A DNA stretch of 64,000 nt from Paludibacteraceae bacterium (GTDB taxonomy: Bacteria; Bacteroidota; Bacteroidia; Bacteroidales; Paludibacteraceae), in assembly GCA_024400125.1 (NCBI GenBank), contig JAKSNG010000001.1, positions 48,532 through 112,531 on the forward strand, read 5' to 3'. Shown piece by piece: positions 1 to 7,828 of this stretch (position 1 is its first letter; every line of letters starts with the position of its first letter). The notes beneath the pieces are model-generated. The model saw only the letters and a list, made by a program, of their open reading frames with translations, made no database searches and was not told the DNA's origin. A program made the translations under genes and the position numbers.

Positions 1-13
1 CAAAAATTTGTAT

Positions 14-21
14 TACCTTTG
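14..21 (+). promoter_or_regulatory. TAnnTTTG (-7) promoter element of the toxin-antitoxin pair
   Basis: TACCTTTG matches the Bacteroidota -7 consensus. The -33 TTTG partner, expected about 20 nt upstream, would lie outside the window. The first start codon (48) is 26 nt after the element. Confidence 0.55.
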
Positions 22-47
22 CGGCGGATTTTGAAAAGTCGTACTTT

Positions 48-149
48 ATGGAAGCAAAAGAAACCAAACAAGAAAGAACAAACCCAGCATGGTTGGCTGC
101 TCAAAAGTATCAGGGCTCTATTATTATCAATGACCCTGCTTGGAGATAG
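48..149 (+). CDS. Very short putative antitoxin (33 aa)
   Basis: ATG at 48, stop at 147-149, five bases before the ATG of the PIN-domain gene. The peptide has a charged start (MEAKETKQERTN) and a hydrophobic end (PAWLAAQKYQGSIIINDPAW). I do not recognise a family with certainty. Its position just behind a promoter and immediately before a PIN toxin argues for the antitoxin partner. At 33 aa it is far shorter than usual VapB antitoxins, which have an N-terminal DNA-binding domain; it resembles only a toxin-neutralising tail. Function is inferred from position and length. Confidence 0.5.
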   Translation: MEAKETKQERTNPAWLAAQKYQGSIIINDPAWR

Positions 150-154
150 GTATT

Positions 155-577
155 ATGCGCTACTTGATAGATACGAATATTTTCGTGTACTTTGCATCTG
201 ATTTAGATTTATTAAATCGTGATGTACTATCCATTATGTCAGATTACGATACTGTTCTCTATATGAGTGCGGAATCTGTAAAGGAATTGATTGTTGCTTT
301 TCGAACAAAGAAACTGCTTAGTAAACGATGGAAGAATGAACTTGAAATGATTCGTGCTATTGAGGAAGAGTTCTTCATCCAAATACTTCCAATCAAAAAG
401 GAGGATTTGAAAACGTATGCTCAACTTCAACTTAATGAGGCGCAAGGGCACAAAGATCCGAGTGATCATATTATTATCGCACAAGCAATTACGGAACATA
501 TCCCTCTGATTTCCAGCGATACGCGTTTCCCATTTTACAGAGCTCAGGGTTTAGACCTTGTATATAATACGAAATAA
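155..577 (+). CDS. vapC: PIN-domain ribonuclease toxin, VapC-like
   Basis: 140 aa counted from ATG 155; an in-frame TTG at 140 lies inside the upstream small gene and is a less likely start. The PIN-domain acidic set is visible: D6 in LIDTN, E40/E44 in SAESVKEL, D101 and D104 in GHKDPSDHIIIA, D122 in ISSDTRF. These coordinate divalent metal for endoribonuclease activity, usually against tRNA or rRNA in VapC toxins. Length is normal for the family. It forms a two-gene unit with the 33-aa gene upstream. No clear terminator follows; a 7-bp hairpin at 634-651 lacks a T-tract. Family assignment is firm; target RNA cannot be told. Confidence 0.85.
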   Translation: MRYLIDTNIFVYFASDLDLLNRDVLSIMSDYDTVLYMSAESVKELIVAFRTKKLLSKRWKNELEMIRAIEEEFFIQILPIKKEDLKTYAQLQLNEAQGHKDPSDHIIIAQAITEHIPLISSDTRFPFYRAQGLDLVYNTK

Positions 578-685
578 TTTATAAAACATAACATAATTAA
601 ACATAATATAGGCAAAAAGAGAAGTAAAACAGGTGCGGGGATGACCCTGCAAAGACATAATTAAATTAAGCGTTGTAAGCCAAAC

Positions 686-820
686 TTGATCTTTTGAAAC
701 TTCGACACTTTCAAAAAATCAATTACTTATTCAAGTACGGTTTTTGCACGCTCACGTGGTGCGTGAGTTTTTCCGTGTTTATTTGAATAAGTAAGGTAGT
801 CGAAGACCTCAAAAGATCAA
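686..820. repeat. 135-nt nested inverted repeat (long imperfect hairpin)
   Basis: Arms pair outside-in: TTGATCTTTTGA (686-697) with 809-820, 12 bp perfect; CTTCGAC (700-706) with 799-805, 7 bp; TTACTTATTCAA (723-734) with 783-794, 12 bp perfect; ACGG (737-740) with 773-776; and a terminal hairpin CTCACG/CGTGAG (751-756/762-767) with a 5-nt loop. Offsets make small internal loops. It could be a structured RNA, a cruciform-forming site or a non-autonomous mobile element remnant. No integron attC core motif was found at its ends. Confidence 0.8.
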
Positions 821-823
821 ATG

Positions 824-851
824 AAGCGAACGAAAAAGTTCACGCTTTTTT
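824..851 (+). terminator. Possible intrinsic terminator
   Basis: AAGCG-AAC (824-831) pairs with GTT-CA-CGCTT (838-847) with a two-base bulge, followed by a T6 run (846-851). It would end transcripts coming through the palindrome, before the secreted-protein gene at 922. Confidence 0.4.
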
Positions 852-921
852 GTGCATGTATATGAACGAAAGTAGAAAGTAATATAACATATTTATTAAC
901 CAATTAAAAATTTTTACGATT

Positions 922-2760
922 ATGAAAAACAAATTCAAATTTTTAGCATTAGCCATAATGGCATTGCTGAGTGTTAATGTGTGGGGTGCAGATGTAGCGC
1001 ATGATTTTGCGCAGAGTATTGAGAAACTACTGAATAATAACGCAAGTATTTCCGGTATTAATATTTCAGAGCAGAGTTATGCCATCAAAGAAGTTAGGAT
1101 TGTATGTCGTTATAATAAGACAATAGATCCAGCAGTTACGATAAGTGTCTCTGTTGGCGGCACTTCTTGGGGAACACAAACGGTAGGTAATAATTTTAAT
1201 GGTACGAAGACATTTTCTGGAACAGCAAAGAAGGGTGCTGTTGTGATATCTTTTGCAAACAATTGTGGTTCTGGTACTGGTAAAGGAACTTTTTATGTAA
1301 CTAATGTTCAATTGGTTGAAGGGTCTTCTGCTCCAAAAGTTGAAACGTCAATTACTCTTTCTCAGGCAGGTAATGAAAGTACCGTTTCAGGAACATACTA
1401 TGTGGGGGATTCATACACATTACCTTCTACGACGAGTGCGACTTGCGGAGACAAGGAGTTTGTAGGTTGGAGTACTGTTGCAATTCCTACACCAGGCAGC
1501 AAACCAACTTCCAACTATTATGACAAGGGGGCTAGCGTGACTTTGGCTGCGAATAACACTTTCTATGCAGTCTTTGCAGATGCAAATAGTAGTGGCGCTG
1601 CAACTTCTAAAACATTGAGTTTTACCTATAATTCACATGCAGGTTGGACAATCTCAACCTGTACCGATAAAACCTCGTATTATATAATAAATACAAATGG
1701 ATCAATTGTATCGCCCACTTTTGATGTTTCAAATATTACGCAAATTACTGCTAATTGTAGAACATTTGGAGGAGCGTCATATAATACGATTAATGTTAAG
1801 TGTGAAGGAACGACATTGGGAACGATAACAGCAGCAAGTAGTTCTCTTGCAAACGCGAATATCTCTTTTGCGAGTCCTAAACCTTCATTGTCTGGAACGA
1901 AATCATTAACATTCTCTTCGACAACTACTACTACCGCAAATGGTCCAGGTGTCGCTTCAATCACGATAACCTATTCTGTCCCCTCTGTCACTTACTCCAA
2001 CTACACCACGACTTGTGTTTCTTGTACCGCAATTTCGCCGACGTTGTCTTATACGGCAGCGACTACGATTGGACAAGTGCTGAATCCCACATTGGATAAG
2101 AAAGGAAGTTCGGGCGCAGTTACTTATTCTATTAAATCGGGTGGTTCGTACGCATCTATCAACGCAAGTACTGGTGCATTAACTTGTTCTGCCACAGGTA
2201 CAGTAACGGTTCAAGCTACAATCGCAGCTGCTGGTGACTATTGCGATGGCACAGCAACTTCAAATGCAATAACTATTTCCGAACCATCTTATACTATTAC
2301 AGCAACCAAAAATGATGCCTCATTAGGAAATGTATCATTGTCTGGAAAAGTGATTACTGCCACACCAAATGCTTGCGTCGGTTATGATGCCAATTCTGCT
2401 TACACAGTTACTTCCGGAAGTGCTACAGTTAGTCAAAGTGGCAATAAATTTACCGTTACTCCTTCTTCTAATTGTACGATTTGTATTAACTTTGATGAAT
2501 TGGAGAAGGATACCTACGTGGACAACTTGCATGGTAATACTACCATTGAGAAATGTGGCTCATACACAGCCCCATCATTAGATGATGCAGCTAAAGTTAC
2601 TGAAGGAAACTGCGATGTGGTTCACTACCACTTTGCCGGTTGGGTAACTAAGACCATTTCTACCGGTACTACTGATGCTCCTTCAGAAATGATTACGGCT
2701 GGAACAAACATGAACTCTACTGGAGAAAAATATATTGCTGTTTGGGCAAAGGAAGAGTAG
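922..2760 (+). CDS. Secreted beta-sandwich surface protein, probably C-terminally truncated
   Basis: 612 aa. Signal peptide at residues 1-22 (MKNKFKFLALAIMALLSVNVWG). Then a beta-rich domain (about 25-130), a Listeria-Bacteroides-type repeat around 140-220 (KEFVGWS...TFYAVFAD), a second beta-sandwich (about 230-355), an Ig-like stretch (about 370-450), and a repeat with TPSSNCTICINF. It ends with FAGWVT...YIAVWAKEE, another such repeat. Threonine, serine and asparagine dominate. No enzyme motif is visible. Unlike several secreted neighbours it lacks a T9SS-like tail; the bases after the stop (2763-2798) read as a Gly/Ser-rich linker in another frame, so it may be a shortened relic of a longer cargo. 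Role likely surface adhesion or carbohydrate binding, not shown. Confidence 0.75.
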   Translation: MKNKFKFLALAIMALLSVNVWGADVAHDFAQSIEKLLNNNASISGINISEQSYAIKEVRIVCRYNKTIDPAVTISVSVGGTSWGTQTVGNNFNGTKTFSGTAKKGAVVISFANNCGSGTGKGTFYVTNVQLVEGSSAPKVETSITLSQAGNESTVSGTYYVGDSYTLPSTTSATCGDKEFVGWSTVAIPTPGSKPTSNYYDKGASVTLAANNTFYAVFADANSSGAATSKTLSFTYNSHAGWTISTCTDKTSYYIINTNGSIVSPTFDVSNITQITANCRTFGGASYNTINVKCEGTTLGTITAASSSLANANISFASPKPSLSGTKSLTFSSTTTTTANGPGVASITITYSVPSVTYSNYTTTCVSCTAISPTLSYTAATTIGQVLNPTLDKKGSSGAVTYSIKSGGSYASINASTGALTCSATGTVTVQATIAAAGDYCDGTATSNAITISEPSYTITATKNDASLGNVSLSGKVITATPNACVGYDANSAYTVTSGSATVSQSGNKFTVTPSSNCTICINFDELEKDTYVDNLHGNTTIEKCGSYTAPSLDDAAKVTEGNCDVVHYHFAGWVTKTISTGTTDAPSEMITAGTNMNSTGEKYIAVWAKEE

Positions 2761-2901
2761 GGAATTTGGATTGTGGCAGTGGCGGTGGACGTGGTTCTTA
2801 GTTACGCGTTTTATGCCAGTCGCATCGCTGCTGTCACTCTTTTGAACTAACATTATTTTAACAATACACGCTCATCACAAATCACACCATGAGCATTTTG
2901 A

Positions 2902-2937
2902 GGGCTTGAATTCCTACGGTTCAAGTCCTTTTTTTTT
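2902..2937 (+). terminator. Intrinsic terminator after the 612-aa secreted protein gene
   Basis: GGGCTTGAA (2902-2910) pairs with TTCAAGTCC (2920-2928) with one G-T wobble and a 9-nt loop, followed by nine T (2929-2937). Confidence 0.85.
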
Positions 2938-2977
2938 GTGCGTGCGAGGTGATTGTAAGAGTTCGATAAAAGGTGCT

Positions 2978-3065
2978 GTGACCTTCGAGTGACCTTCGGG
3001 CGACTGTCGGGTGACCGTCGGGTGACTGTCGGGTGACTGTCGGGCGACCGTCGGGTGACCGTCGG
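2978..3065. repeat. Tandem array of 11-bp units, eight copies
   Basis: Eight head-to-tail copies of an 11-mer with consensus GTGACYGTCGG. The first two read GTGACCTTCGA and GTGACCTTCGG; the other six vary only at T/C in positions 2 and 6. It ends at 3065 in GGGG. Non-coding in all plausible frames. Units without spacers rule out a CRISPR. Confidence 0.9.
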
Positions 3066-3110
3066 GGAATATCCGATAAATACGCGCAAAAAAATGACCT
3101 ATAGACCAAA

Positions 3111-3131
3111 GTCGAAAGTCGAAAGTCGAAA
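3111..3131. repeat. (GTCGAAA)x3 tandem repeat
   Basis: Three perfect copies of GTCGAAA followed by GTAAA. The same word family (GAAAGTCGAAAG, GAAAGTAGAAAG) occurs near 862 and inside the murC repeat at 8492-8551. Confidence 0.85.
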
Positions 3132-3213
3132 GTAAACCATCCGTCATAACTTACGACTACGCGAGACACCATCGCCCGTTTGTGTTGAAAAATGTATTTT
3201 TTTGCCCAAAAAG

Positions 3214-3245
3214 TTTGTGTAATTCAAAAAAAAATCGTACCTTTG
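3214..3245 (+). promoter_or_regulatory. Bacteroidota promoter of the secreted-protein/murC-ftsZ run
   Basis: TTTG at 3214-3217, 20 nt, TACCTTTG at 3238-3245. It gives a leader of about 130 nt before ATG 3382. It is the only consensus promoter I see ahead of the run ending with ftsZ at 12615. Confidence 0.8.
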
Positions 3246-3381
3246 TCGCGTTTTTTTCAAGATGCCGAAAACAAAATAGAAATATAACGAACGAGATGTA
3301 ATAATATAAGAACAAAAAGGCAAACGAATAAACGAACAAAATAACAAAATATCAAACAAACAATTATAACCTATATTTACA

Positions 3382-3762
3382 ATGAGAAAAACAATCCTAT
3401 TAATTTCATTATTTCTCGGAATGTCTATTACGACATTTGCAGAAGAGAAAGTGCATGATGCCATTTATGTATGGATAGATGGTCAGAGTACGTGTTATCG
3501 ATTAAGCTCTATGCCTAAAATAACTTATTCCGATTCGCGAGCCATCTTGTCATTTAGAGACGAGACCACACCTTTAATCCTTGAATTATCGGAAGGACAG
3601 CAACTTAAAGTTGTTTATGGCGTATATGAAGAGGCAGGTGTAGAAACTACACATAAGCAGCCCGTTGAGCAAGTGGGAAAATACATCCGTGGTGGGCGCT
3701 TGCTAATTTTCAAAGATGGCAAATTGTATGATGTCAATGGGCGTGTGATACAAGAACATTAA
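3382..3762 (+). CDS. Small secreted protein with a short T9SS-like C-terminal tail
   Basis: 126 aa. Signal peptide about 1-20 (MRKTILLISLFLGMSITTFA). The middle (AIYVWIDGQSTCYRLSSMPKI) resembles the short N-terminal beta module of Bacteroidales surface proteins that present a value and test it. The end, GGRLLIFKDGKLYDVNGRV, matches the short tail (NGxLLIxKDGKxYxxxG) seen on other secreted proteins here, the first half of a type A T9SS sorting domain. First gene after the 3214 promoter; the next begins 15 nt later. No enzymatic motif; function unknown. Confidence 0.75.
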   Translation: MRKTILLISLFLGMSITTFAEEKVHDAIYVWIDGQSTCYRLSSMPKITYSDSRAILSFRDETTPLILELSEGQQLKVVYGVYEEAGVETTHKQPVEQVGKYIRGGRLLIFKDGKLYDVNGRVIQEH

Positions 3763-3777
3763 TTTTTTAGTACTGAT

Positions 3778-4734
3778 ATGAAAAAGATTATTTTATTTGT
3801 ATTTTTGAGCATTGTTAACATATCGTTTATAAATGCGCAGATATTAAAAGTGTATAAAGGAAGTGCGACAACGCCCATCTTTGAGGTTGTTGATGCGGAC
3901 AGTGTGGTTGTCGGTGGCGATGGTTGGTGTATTCATCCTGCTCCCAAAGATGCTGATATCCCAGCAGATGCTATCCATGTTTATGAAGCTGTAGATATTT
4001 GTAATCAATTAGAAAGTGGGGTACTCACGACAGATACCTATCATGTAAAAGGGTGGGTGTGTGCTATAGATCCAAAAAATGTAGATGATATTCAAAATTA
4101 TGGGAACGCTGTCTTCTATATTGCGGATTCTTATCCGTTGAGCGCTAAAAAGCAACCTCAATTTGAAGCCTATCAAGTTTATGGAAAAAATGGCAAGAGA
4201 TTGGTGGACCCATGTCAAGTAGCACTTGGTGACTATGTTGTAATTGAGGGGAAAATATGTAATTATAATGGTCAAGCTGAAACACAAGGACGAGGCAGCG
4301 CGTTTATTTATTCTTCCACGAATGTTAATTTTGACCCAGCGGATCCAGAACCTACGCCAGCACCAGATTATGTCAATGTTCCTCAAGGAACTCTCATTGT
4401 CTATGAGGCTATTGCATTAGGAACGGAAATCGGAGCTGGGAATAAGACGTCTGAAGCGCATTATGTTATGGGATATGTACGTAAGGTCGAAGATCGTTTT
4501 GATCCGCAATATGGCAATTATACATTCTATATTGCAGCCAATAAAGAGGGAATGGTGACAGAATTGTTTGAAGCGTATCGAGTTCTTGGAAAAAATGGAA
4601 ATAAAATAACGAATGCCGATGCAGTCAAAGAAGGAGATTTTGTTATTTTATATGGAAAAATATATAATTATAATGGTACAATTGAAACGACATCAGGTTC
4701 ATATATCTATTATAGTAACAACCCCAATTTCTAA
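3778..4734 (+). CDS. Secreted protein with two tandem OB-fold-like domains
   Basis: 318 aa. Signal peptide about 1-20, then KVYKGSATTPIFEVVDADSV, a motif shared with the next gene. An internal duplication is plain: residues about 63-182 and 202-316 both run VYEA(V/I)..., a segment around YGN..FYIA, FEAY(Q/R)V(Y/L)GKNG, and GDxVxxxGKIxNYNG. This is the layout of the OB-fold domain often fused to secreted nucleases in Bacteroidota. A proline-rich linker separates the copies. No C-terminal sorting tail, so it may be periplasmic or lipid-free extracellular. Neighbours are secreted proteins on the same transcript. A nucleic-acid-binding helper for the nuclease at 6002 is an inference. Confidence 0.7.
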   Translation: MKKIILFVFLSIVNISFINAQILKVYKGSATTPIFEVVDADSVVVGGDGWCIHPAPKDADIPADAIHVYEAVDICNQLESGVLTTDTYHVKGWVCAIDPKNVDDIQNYGNAVFYIADSYPLSAKKQPQFEAYQVYGKNGKRLVDPCQVALGDYVVIEGKICNYNGQAETQGRGSAFIYSSTNVNFDPADPEPTPAPDYVNVPQGTLIVYEAIALGTEIGAGNKTSEAHYVMGYVRKVEDRFDPQYGNYTFYIAANKEGMVTELFEAYRVLGKNGNKITNADAVKEGDFVILYGKIYNYNGTIETTSGSYIYYSNNPNF

Positions 4735-4753
4735 TTAGTAATTAATAATCAAT

Positions 4754-5980
4754 ATGAAAAAGATATTTATGACAGCCCTATTAGCAATAAGCGTCATCGT
4801 AGGGCAACTATGTGCACAAACGTCTTGGCACTATTTAGGAACTAATTCGGTAAAAATTTATAAAGGCAATGCCACAACGCCGATTTTTACTTTTGCTGAC
4901 GTAGATAGTATTGTCTTTGTTGAGAAACCGCAAGTTCCGGAGGATTATCAAGCTCCTATCATTTCGGAACAAGAAATTAGTTCCATTGTGGGCAATGGTG
5001 TTATTATGAATATAGACGATTTTGTCGCTGCGTACATGACGGAAGAGGGTAATTGGCATAGTCAAGAACGTCCATATCCGTTGCGGGCGACAGATGGAGA
5101 ATATTTCTTATTCTCAATAGATACAATACCAGAGGATGGAGCGCCTATTTTCTTGAGGGCTCGTATTGCTATTAAGGAACATACATCTCCCAAAAACTCT
5201 AAGGATACGAAAAGATATGTATTGCAACAAGTGGTTGCCGGACAACAACAAACAATTCGTATGGTTGCTACCATTTCGGATAGTTTGGATATGGTTGGAC
5301 AAGAAGTGCTAATCAAAATGAATGGTTTGGCAGTCGGACGCCATTCTGACCAGATATTTTTAGGTATGCCACATTATTTTACCGAGGATGACTATATCAG
5401 TCATGGTGACGAAAAGTGTGGTTGGCGTCTCGGAACTATTCGTCCAAGAGATTGGAATAATAAATTATGGCGCATAGGTCAGCCGGACCCTTCCAAAATC
5501 GTATATACGACTATGACGATTGACGAGTATTTCAAGGTTTTTTCGAAAGAACATAGACATTTGGATGGCACGTTGGTAGAAGTGAAGAATGTGTATTTCA
5601 CAGGACAGTATGAGTATTATTTAGGCAGCCTGATAGAATGCACTACGGGTAACCCTATGCAAGATGAATATGCTAACTATTTTGCTCCAACGACATTGGG
5701 ACTTTATTTCCCCCAACAACGTGTTTTTACAGATGGAACAAATTCCTCACTAACATCCTGTTATGAATGGAGTCCATTGGCATTAGTGCAATTACCTGCA
5801 TCCGAATATGTGGGTACTGTCCGTGGAGTGCTGACGTTTATAGAGGATAATATGAAAAATATTTTAAATTACGGATTTTCACAATGCAATTGGAGTATCG
5901 GAGTTCAGTCTGTCTCGGATATCAATTTGAAAAATAGTAATGGAGAAGCGTGGACACCAATAATATATCCAAACGAATAA
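4754..5980 (+). CDS. Secreted protein of unknown function with OB-like segment
   Basis: 408 aa. Signal peptide about 1-21, then VKIYKGNATTPIFTFADVDS, clearly related to the upstream protein's motif. The body has a conserved-looking stretch (DGEYFLFSIDTIPEDGAP...VLQQVVAGQQQTIRM) and a second beta-rich part ending in YVGTVRGVLTFIEDN, compatible with OB-like beta barrels, but I do not recognise a named family. No sorting tail, no catalytic signature. It lies 19 nt after the preceding gene and 21 nt before the nuclease gene. Confidence 0.65.
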   Translation: MKKIFMTALLAISVIVGQLCAQTSWHYLGTNSVKIYKGNATTPIFTFADVDSIVFVEKPQVPEDYQAPIISEQEISSIVGNGVIMNIDDFVAAYMTEEGNWHSQERPYPLRATDGEYFLFSIDTIPEDGAPIFLRARIAIKEHTSPKNSKDTKRYVLQQVVAGQQQTIRMVATISDSLDMVGQEVLIKMNGLAVGRHSDQIFLGMPHYFTEDDYISHGDEKCGWRLGTIRPRDWNNKLWRIGQPDPSKIVYTTMTIDEYFKVFSKEHRHLDGTLVEVKNVYFTGQYEYYLGSLIECTTGNPMQDEYANYFAPTTLGLYFPQQRVFTDGTNSSLTSCYEWSPLALVQLPASEYVGTVRGVLTFIEDNMKNILNYGFSQCNWSIGVQSVSDINLKNSNGEAWTPIIYPNE

Positions 5981-6001
5981 ACTACTAAATTCTTTTAAAC
6001 T

Positions 6002-7822
6002 ATGAAAAAGTGTATCTTAACATGCCTATTGGCTTCTGTCATGACAGTATTCTTGGTTAATGCTGAAGAAACCGTGTTGCTAAATGAGACGTTTGCTACT
6101 GATTTGGGTAATTTTACGTTGGATGAGCAACCTTACCCGGGGTGTACTTATGCATCCATTTGGCGTTGGAACTCGTTTAATGGCGTTGGATACGCGTACA
6201 TCAATGTCAACTCCGGTTCCACATCGCGTGGAGCGAGTAACTGCAAATTAGTTTCTCCAATCATTGATTGCAGTCAAATGAATAAGGTTGCAATGTTCTT
6301 TACTCATGCTACTTATTCAGGGTCTCGGGCAGATGAAGCTTATTTATCTGTAGAAGCAACATCTGATGGTCAAACATGGACTTCGGTAGCTATTTCTACA
6401 TGGCCCACGTCTAAATGGGGATGGGTAACTTGCGAAATGGATTTAACACCTTTTGTATCGGCTAATATGCAGTTCCGATTTGTATATACTTCTACAGATA
6501 CATACGCACCTGCATGGGAGATTAAAGATGTGGTTGTAATAGGTGGCACCACACCTGATGTGCAAGAAGACGAATGTCGCTATCCTTCAGCAATGGGATT
6601 GTCGGGGACGGATTTGTTAAATGCGTTGCACGCAACCATCTCTGACCATACTGTTTTATCATACGATGCTATTAGAGCGGATAAAGCAAAAGTTGATTTG
6701 CGTGAAGATGGTTCTGTATGGGATATGTACTCAAGTTGCTCTTTCTATGCTTCTAACTATTGTGGCTATGGTGAAGAGCCCGAAAGATGCGAATGTTATA
6801 ACCGTGAACATACATTGCCTAAATCTTTCTGGGGGGGTGATCTAACAGAACCTATGTACACCGATTTGCACCATATTATTCCGACCGACGCGGAGGCCAA
6901 CACCACTCGTTCGGCATGGATTTATGACGAAGTGGACACTTATACTTGGACTAACGACCTCAGTAAATTAGGTTCCAGCAAGAACTTCAGCGGAGAAACA
7001 GCTTTTGAACCCGCAGACGAATACAAAGGCGACATAGCACGCGTGTACTTCTATATGATTACGTGCTACAAAGATAAAGACTTTACGCAAGGAGGTAGAG
7101 GCTGGAAGTATTTCAAGTCTGGAACCGCAGAACTGAATACTACAGCTCTTAATTTGCTCCTAAAATGGCATCGTAATGACCCCATTTCTCAAAAGGAAAT
7201 CGATCGCAATAATAAGGTCGAAAATCTACAAGGCAACCGCAATCCGTTTGTTGATGACCCTAATTTGGTTGAGTATATATGGGGAGCTTTGAAAGGGAAA
7301 AAATATGATTGCTCGGGAGCTATTATTGAGATTGACACCACGGATGTTGCTGGTGCTATCAAATGCGAGGAAGCGCGCGCACTCGCATTAGAACAGGAAC
7401 ACGATGTCTCCACAACAGACGAATATACCGTACAAGGGTACGTCACTTCTATTAAGGAAGATTATTCCGTGCAATATGGTAACCAAGCTTTCTGGATGGC
7501 GGATAAGAAAGGCGGAGGACAAGTCTTTTTAGCATATCGTTGCTATGCGTCGGAGGCTGTTTATGTAGGCGACAAAGTAGCCATCACAGGTCAACTGACT
7601 AGATTTTACGAAACTCCTGAAATGAAATTCGGACAAACACAAATCTTGCTTCGTGGACAAGTCGCAACCGATGTAGAACAAGTGACTATCAATCTGCAAG
7701 ACGACGAATGCCGTGTCTTCAATATCATGGGTCAAGAGGTTACTAATCTCAAGAATAATTTGCCACGAGGGATTTATATCCTCTATCAACAAGGACAATC
7801 AACAAAGGTATTTCATCAATAA
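6002..7822 (+). CDS. Secreted endonuclease I-family nuclease with OB domain and T9SS tail
   Basis: 606 aa. Order: signal peptide (1-21); an N-terminal jelly-roll/choice-of-anchor-J-like domain (about 25-182) with NETFATDLGNFTL; endonuclease I domain (about 190-430) with NREHTLPKSFWGG (N267, H270), DLHHIIPTD (H290/H291), KWHRNDP and QGNRNPF; an OB-like domain (about 447-545); and a type A T9SS sorting domain (about 550-606: RVFNIMGQEV, LPRGIYIL). The enzyme should cut DNA or RNA non-specifically outside the cell, for nucleotide scavenging or biofilm eDNA turnover. The gene ends only 6 bp before murC, an odd partner. Confidence 0.88.
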   Translation: MKKCILTCLLASVMTVFLVNAEETVLLNETFATDLGNFTLDEQPYPGCTYASIWRWNSFNGVGYAYINVNSGSTSRGASNCKLVSPIIDCSQMNKVAMFFTHATYSGSRADEAYLSVEATSDGQTWTSVAISTWPTSKWGWVTCEMDLTPFVSANMQFRFVYTSTDTYAPAWEIKDVVVIGGTTPDVQEDECRYPSAMGLSGTDLLNALHATISDHTVLSYDAIRADKAKVDLREDGSVWDMYSSCSFYASNYCGYGEEPERCECYNREHTLPKSFWGGDLTEPMYTDLHHIIPTDAEANTTRSAWIYDEVDTYTWTNDLSKLGSSKNFSGETAFEPADEYKGDIARVYFYMITCYKDKDFTQGGRGWKYFKSGTAELNTTALNLLLKWHRNDPISQKEIDRNNKVENLQGNRNPFVDDPNLVEYIWGALKGKKYDCSGAIIEIDTTDVAGAIKCEEARALALEQEHDVSTTDEYTVQGYVTSIKEDYSVQYGNQAFWMADKKGGGQVFLAYRCYASEAVYVGDKVAITGQLTRFYETPEMKFGQTQILLRGQVATDVEQVTINLQDDECRVFNIMGQEVTNLKNNLPRGIYILYQQGQSTKVFHQ

Positions 7823-7828
7823 GTTTGT

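Larger units (their letters stand above)
578..921. other. Intergenic stretch dominated by a long palindrome
   Basis: No credible coding sequence. It holds a 7-bp hairpin (TGCGGGG/CCCTGCA, 634-651), the nested palindrome at 686-820, a terminator-like hairpin at 824-851, a GAAAGTAGAAAGT word near 862-873 that recurs in murC, and an AT-rich approach to the ATG at 922. No TAnnTTTG promoter for the downstream gene was found. Confidence 0.7.
2761..3381. other. 621-nt spacer with linker remnant, terminator, repeats, promoter and leader
   Basis: In order: a possible Gly/Ser linker remnant in a shifted frame (2763-2798), an intrinsic terminator (2902-2937), an 11-bp tandem repeat (2978-3065), a 7-bp tandem repeat (3111-3131), a promoter (3214-3245) and an AT-rich untranslated leader of about 130 nt (3250-3381). 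No gene is supported in it. Confidence 0.75.

Noticed and set aside
686..820. Integron attC site after a toxin-antitoxin cassette
   Set aside because: The ends lack the RYYYAAC/GTTRRRY core sites, and no integrase or further cassettes are present.
2978..3065. Possible CRISPR array
   Set aside because: The 11-bp units are contiguous with no spacers, and there are no cas genes.
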